In this document: one piece after another, positions 32,622-39,742 of the stretch
Position numbering within the stretch: position 1 is the stretch's first letter
Layout of the letters: every line of letters begins with the position of its first letter
Source of the DNA: Nitrospinota bacterium
Lineage (GTDB): Bacteria; Nitrospinota; Nitrospinia; Nitrospinales; VA-1
Direction of reading: 5' to 3'
Assembly: GCA_014382285.1 (NCBI GenBank)
Contig: JACNKA010000061.1
Location: 1-39,742, forward strand
DNA: 39,742 nt
Notes under the pieces: model-generated
What the model was told of the DNA's origin: nothing
Databases searched by the model: none
Seen by the model: the letters and a program-made list of their open reading frames with translations, nothing else
Translations under genes and position numbers: made by a program

Positions 32622-33743
32622 TTCGTTATCCCCACGTTTAGTAGAAGCAACAATTTCCAGCCCGACAAATTTTATCGACAGGTTTTCTCCAGGCAACTGG
32701 CTGTAGGCATCGGTCTCATCTTCATATTCGTGAAAATCGAAATGGGAAACGTCAAAACCGATTTGTCGGACGTCCTGAATCAGGGTCTCGCAAAAATTAT
32801 CTTCGATCTCCACCAGTGTTTCAAAATAACCGTGAGTCAGTTTTTTTCGGTACTCCGGGTTGTCGGCACGCTTTAGAATCTGGCATTCCAGATCGGTATC
32901 CAAAACCATCAAAAAGCCTCCCGGCTGTAACGCTGCTGTGGCCCAACGCAAAAACTGCTGGCGCTCTGTTCTTTGCAAGTGATGCAAAAACTTGTTGGTT
33001 AAAATGCAGCCATAATGCTTTCCAAGTGGGCCATCCGGAAAATCGACATTCAGGACTTCAATGTTCTCCTTGCCTGAAAGTTTTACGAAATGGGTCAGTC
33101 CTTTAATGATAAATGGCATGTTGTCAGCCAGAACCAAATGAGGGAAGTCTTTCGGCCAGTCATGGATCAAACGAAACCCCGCTAGCCCTGTCGCCACATC
33201 CATCATAGGAGCTTTCAGGTTACGCGGCACCAATTCCATCGGGTTATCCCATGGGAAATTCTCGGTCTGGTGCAGATAAAAGCTGTAACTTTCACTGAGC
33301 AGGGTGATCCATTGCGGATCATTATAAAAATCCGGGTCTTTTTTAATTAAACCGACCAACTCATTGAAAAGAACAGAAAACTTTTCATCCATCTGCTCCA
33401 GAGATTGAGATAAGACCGTGCGGTCCTTGCGAAGGGTCATGTGGATGTGGTCAAAGTTTAGAAATACCGCCGGACGCTCGTGCTGAACGTATAACAAGTC
33501 TGCAATGTCGATCAATATTTCAGGATAAACCATACACATAAGTAGATTAAAAACTTCCTGGTGTTCCCGACCCATTGCGGTATCCGGGAACCCCAGCTTG
33601 CCGTTCAAATGCTTGAAAACGGCTTGCACTCGATGAGCCAGTTCCGGGGACTTGGTATGCTCCAAGCCGAGAAACTTTCGCCCTACATCAGTAAGCAGAG
33701 AGAGCTGGTCGGTGGACTTTATAAATATTGAAGTAACAGACAC
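32616..33743 (-). CDS. Class I SAM-dependent methyltransferase-like protein
   Basis: A 375-residue protein starting at a GTG. The N-terminal half (1-185) is helical with no recognised fold. The C-terminal half has the methyltransferase pattern: motif I as PMMDVATGLAGFRLI, motif II around LVLADNMPFIIKGL, motif III-like IEVLNVDFPDGPLG, YGCILTNKFLHHL and LQPGGFLMVLDTD. The usual GxGxG is ATGLAG, so SAM binding is probable, not certain. The substrate is unknown. The last residue and stop come from the adjoining repeat element. Confidence 0.75.
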   Translation of the reverse strand: MSVTSIFIKSTDQLSLLTDVGRKFLGLEHTKSPELAHRVQAVFKHLNGKLGFPDTAMGREHQEVFNLLMCMVYPEILIDIADLLYVQHERPAVFLNFDHIHMTLRKDRTVLSQSLEQMDEKFSVLFNELVGLIKKDPDFYNDPQWITLLSESYSFYLHQTENFPWDNPMELVPRNLKAPMMDVATGLAGFRLIHDWPKDFPHLVLADNMPFIIKGLTHFVKLSGKENIEVLNVDFPDGPLGKHYGCILTNKFLHHLQRTERQQFLRWATAALQPGGFLMVLDTDLECQILKRADNPEYRKKLTHGYFETLVEIEDNFCETLIQDVRQIGFDVSHFDFHEYEDETDAYSQLPGENLSIKFVGLEIVASTKRGDNEQ

Positions 33744-33827
33744 AGTTGAACTTTATCAGGTTAAATTTAAAGAATTTCTTTATAACAGGGGTAAAAAAAG
33801 GTTTCAACGCTATTCCCGCCTAATGTG

Positions 33828-34205
33828 TCAGGGCCAATCCCACCCTGCGCGTCCGAGCAGATAAAAAGTGACCAACAGACAAGGCAATAAATACGGCACC
33901 GCCTGAAAGGTGCTTACATCCATCAGTGAATAAGCCGAAAATATCGACCGGGCACCATAAATAACAGCCAGAACCTGAGCCAATCTTTTCTTTCCCTTCA
34001 GCAGATAATAGGTCAACACACCCAAAAGAAGCAGAAAAGCAACCAGAGAAAGAATCGCCGACAACCCCAAGTTGAAGGGGGGGATAAATATCATGGCAAT
34101 AACAAGGTAGGCCACATTCAAGCCCAAAAACCCATAACCGGCATGAGTGAACTTACGGGCTCCAGGATCAAGGACCTCCGTCGCTTGAAAATCTTCGTTT
34201 TCCAT
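33828..34205 (-). CDS. Small integral membrane protein (125 aa)
   Basis: A 125-residue inner-membrane protein with four predicted transmembrane helices: GFLGLNVAYLVIAMIFI, ILSLVAFLLLLGVLTYYLL, a segment around LAQVLAVIYGARSIFSAYSL, and VPYLLPCLLVTFYLLG. A soluble N-terminus (MENEDFQATEVLDPGARKFTHAG) faces the cytosol. It is a typical small four-helix hypothetical membrane protein; no family is recognised. It lies 84 bases upstream of the methyltransferase on the same strand. Confidence 0.72.
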   Translation of the reverse strand: MENEDFQATEVLDPGARKFTHAGYGFLGLNVAYLVIAMIFIPPFNLGLSAILSLVAFLLLLGVLTYYLLKGKKRLAQVLAVIYGARSIFSAYSLMDVSTFQAVPYLLPCLLVTFYLLGRAGWDWP

Positions 34206-34546
34206 TTTTAATATAAGATAAACTGTTTTCGATGCAATCGTCCCTGCAGTTGCAGATTCATTTGCGGTATGTTAGCTTCCCACTCGGCGTGGGGCCAATA
34301 AGCATTAGCTTTTGCTGACTATAAAAAGTTTGTCTCGGCTGACGAATCAGTTCTTGCCAGTTGCCTCCCCTGTCAAGGAGCACTCGGCGTGGGGCTGTAA
34401 TGTCCCCTCTTAGCATTCATGCTCTGGAGAAGTCAACGGCAATAGCCCGTTAAGCCGCAAGACAGACTGCCCGCAGGATAACGCAGGCTAAATTTATTTT
34501 CTATTTATTTTAGTAACCCTTAATTATTCACTCAGGTTTTTTCAGC
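34206..34546. other. Repeat-bearing spacer upstream of tyrS
   Basis: A 341-bp divergent spacer holding the repeat at 34279-34350 and a second CACTCGGCGTGGGG copy at 34381-34394. AT-rich sequence precedes tyrS, but no T-box stem or clear promoter was identified. Confidence 0.5.
34279..34350 (+). repeat. CCCACTCGGCGTGGGG-type intergenic repeat
   Basis: CCCACTCGGCGTGGGGCCAA then TAAGCATTAGCTTTTGCTGAC and TATAAAAAGTTTGTCTCGGCTG. It is near-identical to 10567-10630 at its start and shares the TCTCGGCT tail of the other copies. Confidence 0.65.
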
Positions 34547-35746
34547 ATGCTTCCTGTTGACGAACAGCTTAAAACCATCCGCAGAGGCACTTCGGAGGTC
34601 ATTGACGAAAAAGATCTGGCCAAACTGCTGGCAACGGGAAAACCTCTTAAGGTGAAAGCCGGGTTTGACCCTACAGCTCCCGACCTGCATCTTGGGCATA
34701 CAGTTCTTCTGCACAAAATGAGGCAGTTTCAGGAACTGGGCCATGAAGTCATATTTTTGATCGGTGATTTTACTGGAATGATCGGCGACCCCACTGGCCG
34801 CTCCGAGACCCGCAAAAACCTGACGCCTCAGGAAGTTCAGGAAAATGCGAAAACCTATCTCGCGCAAGTTTACAAAATTCTGAACCCCGAAAAAACCACG
34901 GTTGCTTATAACAGTGAATGGATGAATAAGTTTTCCTCGGTGAACATGATCGAGTTAGCGGCGCATTACACCGTTGCCCGAATGCTGGAACGCGATGACT
35001 TTCAAAAACGTCTCGCCAAAAACCTGCCGGTTTCCATTCACGAGTTGATGTATCCCCTGATCCAGGGCTACGATTCGGTGGCGTTGAAATCTGATATAGA
35101 GTTGGGTGGCACCGACCAGAAGTTCAACCTCCTCGTTGGGCGCGACCTGCAACGGGCCTACGGGCAAAAGCCTCAGGTTGTGCTCACCATGCCGCTTCTT
35201 GAGGGAACCGATGGGGTCCAGAAAATGAGCAAAAGTCTGGGCAACAGCATCGGTGTCTTCGATGCACCAAACGAAATGTTCGGGAAAATCATGTCCATCT
35301 CGGATGATTTGATGTGGCGTTACTACGAGTTGTTAAGCCAGGTCAGCGCCCAGGATCTGGAGGCCATGAAAAAACAGTCCGAGTCGGGAACCCTGAACCC
35401 TAAAAATGCCAAGATGAATCTGGCAAAGGAAATCGTTGCGCTCTACCATTCGCCTGAACTTGCAGAAACGGCCTTGAGCGAATTTGAAAATGTATTCAAG
35501 AAAAAGAACCTGCCCGAAGATATTCCAGTAGCAAAAGGTTGGGGAGATGAGTTGCGGGGAATCTGCAATATCCTGAAAGACCACAACCTGACCGATAGCA
35601 CTTCAGCGGCCCGCCGTCTGATCCAGCAGGGATCTGTGACAATAAATGGAGAAAAAATTTCCAACGTCAATCAGGAACTGCCAGGGAACCAGGAATATCT
35701 CATCAAAGTAGGTAAAAAAAGGTTCCTGAAAATTCAACCCGGATGA
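34547..35746 (+). CDS. tyrS: Tyrosyl-tRNA synthetase
   Basis: A 399-residue class I synthetase that charges tRNA-Tyr. It has the HIGH motif as HLGH (48-51), [17 protein letters not shown], the tyrosine-binding region [16 protein letters not shown], and KMSKS (about 226-230). The C-terminal S4 RNA-binding domain begins near residue 345 ([21 protein letters not shown]). It is of the bacterial type 2 form by its DIELGGTDQ segment and HLGH. The last 13 bases overlap the convergent exported-protein gene. Confidence 0.97.
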   Translation: MLPVDEQLKTIRRGTSEVIDEKDLAKLLATGKPLKVKAGFDPTAPDLHLGHTVLLHKMRQFQELGHEVIFLIGDFTGMIGDPTGRSETRKNLTPQEVQENAKTYLAQVYKILNPEKTTVAYNSEWMNKFSSVNMIELAAHYTVARMLERDDFQKRLAKNLPVSIHELMYPLIQGYDSVALKSDIELGGTDQKFNLLVGRDLQRAYGQKPQVVLTMPLLEGTDGVQKMSKSLGNSIGVFDAPNEMFGKIMSISDDLMWRYYELLSQVSAQDLEAMKKQSESGTLNPKNAKMNLAKEIVALYHSPELAETALSEFENVFKKKNLPEDIPVAKGWGDELRGICNILKDHNLTDSTSAARRLIQQGSVTINGEKISNVNQELPGNQEYLIKVGKKRFLKIQPG

Positions 35747-36609
35747 TGGGAATGTTTAAACCGAATCGGGTTACCAATTACTATATCAGTCCTGCTTTTC
35801 ACAACGATGGCCGTCGCAGTTTTCTTTTGCGTGTCGATGATCTTTATTTCTCCCTGCACAAATGGTAGCAAAGGTGTCTTTTCGGGTTCCAGTTTGTACC
35901 AGATATTTTTCTCAAGGGTAGGAATAGTATAAACTTCGAAATAATCACCGGACCGTACATTGTCTTCCCACCCTTTATCAATATAGACAATATCATCATC
36001 CTTTAAGCCTATCCTGTCCCCTTTGGACGCGACAATATAACCCTCGATGGATTTATCCGTCTCAGGAAACGCGGCAGTCTGGTCCTCAAACTTTTTATAC
36101 GGCGTGAGCAAGTGCCCGGTTTCAATGCTGTCATACGATTTCACCGCACGGGCAGAAGAAACCTTATCACCCGATTCAATAATCTCAATCACGCCCTGAA
36201 TCACAACCCGATGCCCCACCGGTTTTCCAGGGTTGGACATGATTTCCCTGGAAGGATAACCCGTTCTCCGGGTATACTTTTCCGCTCTCGCAAACATACC
36301 CCCCACCTGTAGAACGGGATGATAGATATAGCGATCCAGCGAATAGACAGTGAACCGGTCGCCTTTTTTTATTCCCTGACGCTTGCCAATATCCACAAAA
36401 ATTTCATCGGGGCCGCTCGTTGTCAGTCTTTGTTCAGACAGTTGGATGATGGTGCCCACCGGAACTAGATCCGACGCGATAAATCCGGCATTGGCATATT
36501 TTTTCTCAAAAACTGTCTTTAGATCATTTCCCCACGCGGGTGGGGTCACAAACACGCCAGCATGTAAAATCGAGACAAACAAAAACCCCAATGAAATCAG
36601 CATCTTCAT
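35734..36609 (-). CDS. Exported protein with repeated beta-domains (291 aa)
   Basis: A 291-residue protein with a signal peptide ([27 protein letters not shown]). The mature part has two related segments: [23 protein letters not shown] (about 71-93) and [24 protein letters not shown] (about 208-231). Each is the V-x-x-x-x-G-x-x-x-G-D-x-F-x-V-Y pattern seen in LysM-associated and FlgT-like periplasmic beta-domains. It is probably periplasmic or outer-surface and structural; no enzyme motif is seen. It overlaps tyrS at its 3' end. Confidence 0.72.
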   Translation of the reverse strand: MKMLISLGFLFVSILHAGVFVTPPAWGNDLKTVFEKKYANAGFIASDLVPVGTIIQLSEQRLTTSGPDEIFVDIGKRQGIKKGDRFTVYSLDRYIYHPVLQVGGMFARAEKYTRRTGYPSREIMSNPGKPVGHRVVIQGVIEIIESGDKVSSARAVKSYDSIETGHLLTPYKKFEDQTAAFPETDKSIEGYIVASKGDRIGLKDDDIVYIDKGWEDNVRSGDYFEVYTIPTLEKNIWYKLEPEKTPLLPFVQGEIKIIDTQKKTATAIVVKSRTDIVIGNPIRFKHSHHPG

Positions 36610-36999
36610 AATAAAACTCCATCAAAGTTAAACAGAACAACAAAGAATCCGTTTGCGGGAAAGCCTAAAGACAGGTTTCTCTCCACCAACGGTTCCAGCG
36701 ACTCAAAAAATCAAATTGCTGTTGAATACAAATATGTTACACCATTTTATGCCAAAATCGCAGGTTTTTGAATGACGAAATACCACATTTTTAGTTTCAG
36801 CAATTCCCCCACCTTTGCTAAAATCGCCGAAATCAAGCCATTGGCCCTAATAGAAAGGGATTAGACCTTGACATGAGACCCCGCCGATGAAATAATCCCT
36901 CAAACCTTCCCGTATTATCTTCGGTTGTCTAACCATCTGATTTGGTAGGAGTAAAACGGGGTTTTTCGCATTTTACAAGATTTTTTTTAGGATAGATTT
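36610..36999. other. Spacer and rpmH leader
   Basis: A 390-bp spacer upstream of rpmH. It contains the consensus-like promoter at 36868-36896 and a roughly 97-base leader with a weak GTAAAA...TTTTAC hairpin near 36955-36980. There are no DnaA boxes (TTATCCACA-like), so there is no sign of oriC despite the rpmH-rnpA setting. Confidence 0.5.
36868..36896 (+). promoter_or_regulatory. Sigma-70 promoter of the rpmH operon
   Basis: TTGACA (36868-36873), a 17-base spacer and AATAAT (36891-36896): 11 of 12 consensus positions with ideal spacing. The start site would be near 36903, about 97 bases before rpmH. Confidence 0.8.
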
Positions 37000-37134
37000 A
37001 TGAAAAGGACTTTTCAACCCAGCAATATTAAAAGAAAACGCGTGCATGGTTTCCGCAAACGAAGCTCTACCGTAGGGGGAAGACGCGTATTGGCAAACCG
37101 CAGGCGAAAAGGTAGAAAACGTTTGACGGTCTGA
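37000..37134 (+). CDS. rpmH: 50S ribosomal protein L34
   Basis: Forty-four codons: [20 protein letters not shown], then [24 protein letters not shown] and a TGA stop. This is the full-length canonical L34, with the N-terminal KRTFQPS and the Arg/Lys-rich C-terminus that threads into 23S rRNA. AGGAT precedes the ATG. It is the first gene of the classical rpmH-rnpA-yidD-yidC order, driven by the strong promoter 100 bases upstream. Confidence 0.97.
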   Translation: MKRTFQPSNIKRKRVHGFRKRSSTVGGRRVLANRRRKGRKRLTV

Positions 37135-37204
37135 TCGCGGAAAACTTCCGACACTTGCGGTATTTAACCGTTGCTTTCATGCCTAAGGGCTAGGGCGTTA
37201 GGTT

Positions 37205-37270
37205 AATAGCCAATGCAACATCTTGTTGTCCAGCAAAAGCTATCGAAAACTAAGTCCAGCGTCACGCTGG
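37205..37270 (-). repeat. Hairpin/AATAGC-family repeat between rpmH and rnpA
   Basis: On the minus strand: CCAGCGTGACGCTGG, then GATAGCTTTTGCTGGACAAC. It has the same two modules as 7071-7146 in the same relative order, in inverse orientation to the operon, and ends 10 bases before the rnpA start. Confidence 0.6.
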
Positions 37271-37280
37271 CGTCGAGTGG

Positions 37281-37625
37281 ATGGAAAATTTCTCTTTCAA
37301 AAAAATCGAACGACTGGCAAAGCGGCCCGAGTTCGAAAAGGTAATGGATAAAGGGAAAAAAAAGCGGGTGGGAAGATTGTGCATCATCTTTTCTCTCCCT
37401 AATGAATTGGGCAGAAAAAGATTGGGAATCATTGCCTCGAAAAAGGTAGGCAACGCGGTGGCCCGAAACCGGGTAAAAAGAAGAATCCGGGAAGTTTTTC
37501 GCCAGATCAAACATCGTATGGAACCCGCTCTGGATATCGTTATTATATCAAGCAAGGACATGGTCAAGCTTCCCTACCGGGTGATTGAAAAAGAACTTTC
37601 AAACGCCCTTCTAGCCGAAAGGTGA
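37281..37625 (+). CDS. rnpA: Ribonuclease P protein component
   Basis: A 114-residue basic protein that binds the RNase P RNA and aids tRNA 5' maturation. Family marks are RLAKRPEFEKVMDKGKK, LGIIASKKVGNAVARNRVKRRIREVFRQIK (the RNR motif) and DIVIISSKDM. It lies 146 bases after rpmH, a wider gap than usual, filled by a repeat element. Confidence 0.96.
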   Translation: MENFSFKKIERLAKRPEFEKVMDKGKKKRVGRLCIIFSLPNELGRKRLGIIASKKVGNAVARNRVKRRIREVFRQIKHRMEPALDIVIISSKDMVKLPYRVIEKELSNALLAER

Positions 37626-37664
37626 ACCCCGATCAAACGCCAGGGCAATCCATCACAGACCTCC

Positions 37665-37877
37665 ATGTTAAACCAGATTTTCCTTAAATTAGTGCGCGGT
37701 TATCAACGGTGGGTTTCTCCACTGTTTTTTCCGGCTTGCAGGTTTTATCCCAGCTGTTCGGAATATGCGGCCCAGGCTTTAAAGCGTTACTCTCTGGTTA
37801 AAGCAGGTGGGCTGATCATCAGCAGACTTTTAAAATGTCACCCCTATCATAACGGTGGGGCGGACCCGTTGAAATAG
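37665..37877 (+). CDS. yidD: Membrane protein insertion efficiency factor YidD
   Basis: A 70-residue protein with the family signature RGYQRWVSPLFFPACRFYPSCSEYAAQAL, then KAGGLIISRLLKCHPYHNGGADPL, including the three conserved Cys. It is associated with the inner membrane and supports YidC-dependent insertion. It lies 39 bases after rnpA and 30 before yidC. Confidence 0.96.
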   Translation: MLNQIFLKLVRGYQRWVSPLFFPACRFYPSCSEYAAQALKRYSLVKAGGLIISRLLKCHPYHNGGADPLK

Positions 37878-37907
37878 GGCCGAACGGCCTGGAATCGGAG
37901 ATTTGAC

Positions 37908-39539
37908 TTGGAAAACAGATTATTGCTCGCCTTTGTTCTGTCTTTGGCGGTATTTGTAGGATGGGGCTATTTTCTGGCACAGGTGCAGGGTCCATTGCCA
38001 GTACAAGAACAAAGCATAGAGACTCAAGATGCTCGATCACTTCCACCTCAAAGTGCAGGCTCTACGCCTTCGGCTCCTTCGCAGTCGCAGTCATCCCGGC
38101 CCGCAATCTCGACTCCCGCTCCTGTTAATCCGTTTCCTGGACAAGAGATTCTCATTCAGGTGTCTGCCGGAAAAACTCATTTCACCATCAGCAATCGTGG
38201 CGGAGTGCTGAAACAACTGCAATTACCACGCTTCAAGAATGATGACGGAGACGTTATCGACTTGATCGACAATCCCGATCACTTGACAGCGGCCTTGGCT
38301 CTCAAAGCCAACGATGCTGAAGTGACGGCAATTTTGCAGAACGCTCACTATGAGCCTTCGACCACTTCTATAGTTTTGGATGAAAATAATCCAGAAGGAA
38401 GGCTGACCCTGACCCTGAATCACTCATCCGGGTTGCAGGTCATCCGCAACTACACTTTCCGCTTCGATGACTATCTCGTTGCAATGAGCACCCAGATCAC
38501 TGCCGCATCCCTGGCGAGCAGGAACCTGCAATACCAGGTATTGTTAGGCCCCGGAATGGGAGGAAAAATTTCTTCGCAAACCGATTACATCGTCTTTTCC
38601 GGCGCAACCGTATTCGCCAATAATGAGCGCATCGAGAACCCCCCTGAAGATATCCACGACACTTCTTATTTTAAGGGAGATTTAAAGTGGGTGTCCTTCC
38701 AGAATAAATATTTTGGGTCTGCCCTCATTCCTCAACAAGGCACCAAAGCGGGTATCGTGTTTAAAGAAAAAGACCAGGCTTTTGTCGGGCTGGAGCTGGA
38801 GTCCGTTCAATCCTCCGCCAACGCCGAGTATTTGTTGTATGCCGGCACCAAGGAACTGGAGATACTGGAAACTCAGGGCCACGATCTTGTAAGAATGATC
38901 GACTACGGCTGGTTCGGCAACAAGTTCGCATTTCTGGTCAAGCCGCTTCTTAAAGTTTTGGCATTTTTCTATGGGCTCACTGGCAACTACGGCTGGTCGA
39001 TCATCTTCCTGACGATCATCATTAAAGTATTATTTTCTCCGCTGACTCACAAAAGTTTCAAGTCCATGAAGGGCATGCAGAAGGTTCAGCCTTATGTAAA
39101 AATCATTCAGGAAAGAAATAAAGATGACCGGCAGAAAATGAATGCAGAACTGCTGGAGCTGTACAAAAAGCATAAAGTCAACCCGGTCGGCGGTTGTTTG
39201 CCCATGCTGTTGCAGATTCCCGTATTCATCGCCCTCTACCACGCATTGTTCTTTTCCATCGAGCTTCGCGGTGCCCCATTCATAGGCTGGATCATCGACC
39301 TTTCCGTCGCCGACCCTTATTACGTCTATCCCGTACTCATGGGCGCGACCATGTTCCTGCAACAGCGACTGACTCCATCGGTGGGCGACCCCATGCAACA
39401 GAAGATCATGATGTTTCTTCCCATCGTGTTCACCTTCCTGTTCATTTCGTTTCCAGCAGGACTCGTCATCTACTGGACCGTCAACAATATGCTGACCATC
39501 ACCCAGCAATACTACATTTACCACATCGCCAAAGACTAG
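37908..39539 (+). CDS. yidC: Membrane protein insertase YidC
   Basis: A 543-residue Oxa1/YidC insertase of the Gram-negative type. It starts at a TTG with GGAG seven bases upstream; transmembrane 1 is LLLAFVLSLAVFVGWGYFLA (5-24). A Ser/Pro/Gln-rich linker (about 40-75) leads to the large periplasmic domain (about 75-330). The conserved five-helix core follows: YGWSIIFLTIIIKVLFSPLTHKSFKSMKGM with the membrane-embedded Arg-replacing region, then VGGCLPMLLQIPVFIALYHALF and FPAGLVIYWTVNNMLTITQQY. It inserts small inner-membrane proteins alone or with Sec. The stop codon begins a repeat element. Confidence 0.97.
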   Translation: MENRLLLAFVLSLAVFVGWGYFLAQVQGPLPVQEQSIETQDARSLPPQSAGSTPSAPSQSQSSRPAISTPAPVNPFPGQEILIQVSAGKTHFTISNRGGVLKQLQLPRFKNDDGDVIDLIDNPDHLTAALALKANDAEVTAILQNAHYEPSTTSIVLDENNPEGRLTLTLNHSSGLQVIRNYTFRFDDYLVAMSTQITAASLASRNLQYQVLLGPGMGGKISSQTDYIVFSGATVFANNERIENPPEDIHDTSYFKGDLKWVSFQNKYFGSALIPQQGTKAGIVFKEKDQAFVGLELESVQSSANAEYLLYAGTKELEILETQGHDLVRMIDYGWFGNKFAFLVKPLLKVLAFFYGLTGNYGWSIIFLTIIIKVLFSPLTHKSFKSMKGMQKVQPYVKIIQERNKDDRQKMNAELLELYKKHKVNPVGGCLPMLLQIPVFIALYHALFFSIELRGAPFIGWIIDLSVADPYYVYPVLMGATMFLQQRLTPSVGDPMQQKIMMFLPIVFTFLFISFPAGLVIYWTVNNMLTITQQYYIYHIAKD

Positions 39540-39606
39540 GCGGCGAACCGCCGCTGGCAAATTGCAATTGCGTTATCTGGCTGGCTAAGAGTCATCTCGG
39601 CTTAAC
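39537..39606 (+). repeat. Hairpin/AATAGC-family repeat at the yidC stop codon
   Basis: The TAG stop leads into the hairpin GGCGG-CGAA-CCGCC, then GCTGGCAAATTGCAATTGCG, TTATCTGGCTGGCTAAG and ATCTCGGCTTAAC. It is the fullest copy of the family, matching the Rieske-like gene's element base for base over much of the hairpin. Confidence 0.65.
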
Positions 39607-39643
39607 AAGTAATCTTCCCCCTGACAAGGAGACCTTTGCGTAA

Positions 39644-39742
39644 GTCGTCTTTGCGAGGAGCGATAGCGACGAAGCAATCCAGGTTCTAGGTCGCACAAAA
39701 CAAACACCTGGATCGCCACGCTCCTTTCAGTCGCTCGCGATG
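39644..39742. repeat. GTCGTC palindromic intergenic repeat, cut by the window edge
   Basis: It begins GTCGTCTTTGCGAGG and contains GAAGCAATCCAGG and CCTGGATCGCCACGCTCC, ending GCTCGCGATG at the window edge. The core and arms match the copy at 10713-10789, with a longer loop. Confidence 0.6.

Noticed and set aside
36610-36999. Origin of replication next to rpmH
   Set aside because: No DnaA-box cluster or AT-rich 13-mer array, and no dnaA or dnaN in the window.
1-39742. tRNA, rRNA, CRISPR arrays, prophage genes, intact transposases
   Set aside because: I looked for cloverleaf motifs (TTCGAATC-type arms), regularly spaced direct repeats and transposase or phage motifs by eye and saw none. A covariance-model scan would be decisive.

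Overview
The window is a piece of a Gram-negative, flagellated bacterial chromosome of roughly 50 % GC. Exported lipoproteins and signal-peptide proteins, a YidC with a large periplasmic domain, a sigma-28/FleQ-type flagellar hierarchy, a fused AroDE, a plant/archaeal-type LeuCD pair and many radical SAM or FGE-like proteins would fit Nitrospinota or a deltaproteobacterial relative. That placement is inference; no rRNA or marker comparison was possible.

Layout. 1-5.9 kb: the edge of a divergent gene, a sensor-less hybrid histidine kinase with two receivers, a small coiled-coil protein, an exported FGE-like/LRR pair, and leuC-leuD. 5.9-10.5 kb: a radical SAM/SPASM protein, a DASS-type anion transporter coupled to a rhodanese, and bifunctional aroDE. 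10.8-18.5 kb: a late flagellar cluster (a small FlgM-associated-like protein, an FlgN/FliT-like chaperone, a fliD carrying EF-hand-type loops, a disordered sigma-28-driven protein, a further flagellar-associated protein, flagellin, a small protein and a FleQ-like sigma-54 activator). 18.6-19.9 kb: a cupin and a two-gene unit with a Cys-rich Rieske-like protein. 20.1-24.9 kb: a TPR protein plus a lipoamide-dehydrogenase-like flavoprotein, convergent with gcvT-gcvH-gcvPA. 25-30.4 kb: a nucleotidyltransferase, lepA-lepB-HAD and a conserved-looking cytosolic protein. 30.4-34.2 kb: a DUF4399-like lipoprotein, a phosphodiester-glycosidase-like exported protein coupled to a ModE-type winged-helix protein, a methyltransferase and a small membrane protein. 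34.5-39.7 kb: tyrS, an exported protein, then rpmH-rnpA-yidD-yidC.

The flagellar block is the most coherent unit. A near-consensus sigma-28 promoter reads into the disordered protein at 13753-14730. That protein shares an N-terminal FPLxxTRSTS peptide with FliD and an RVxIS motif with the 88-residue protein at 10809-11075. FliD itself has two canonical EF-hand loops, suggesting calcium-dependent stability of the filament cap.

Genes are separated by a mosaic family of short repeats. Many consist of a GC-rich hairpin that overlaps a stop codon, followed by a conserved AATAGC...CTGGCTAA...ATCTCGGCTT tail. At least two other palindromic intergenic repeat classes are present. No tRNA, rRNA, CRISPR array, prophage or intact insertion sequence was recognised.
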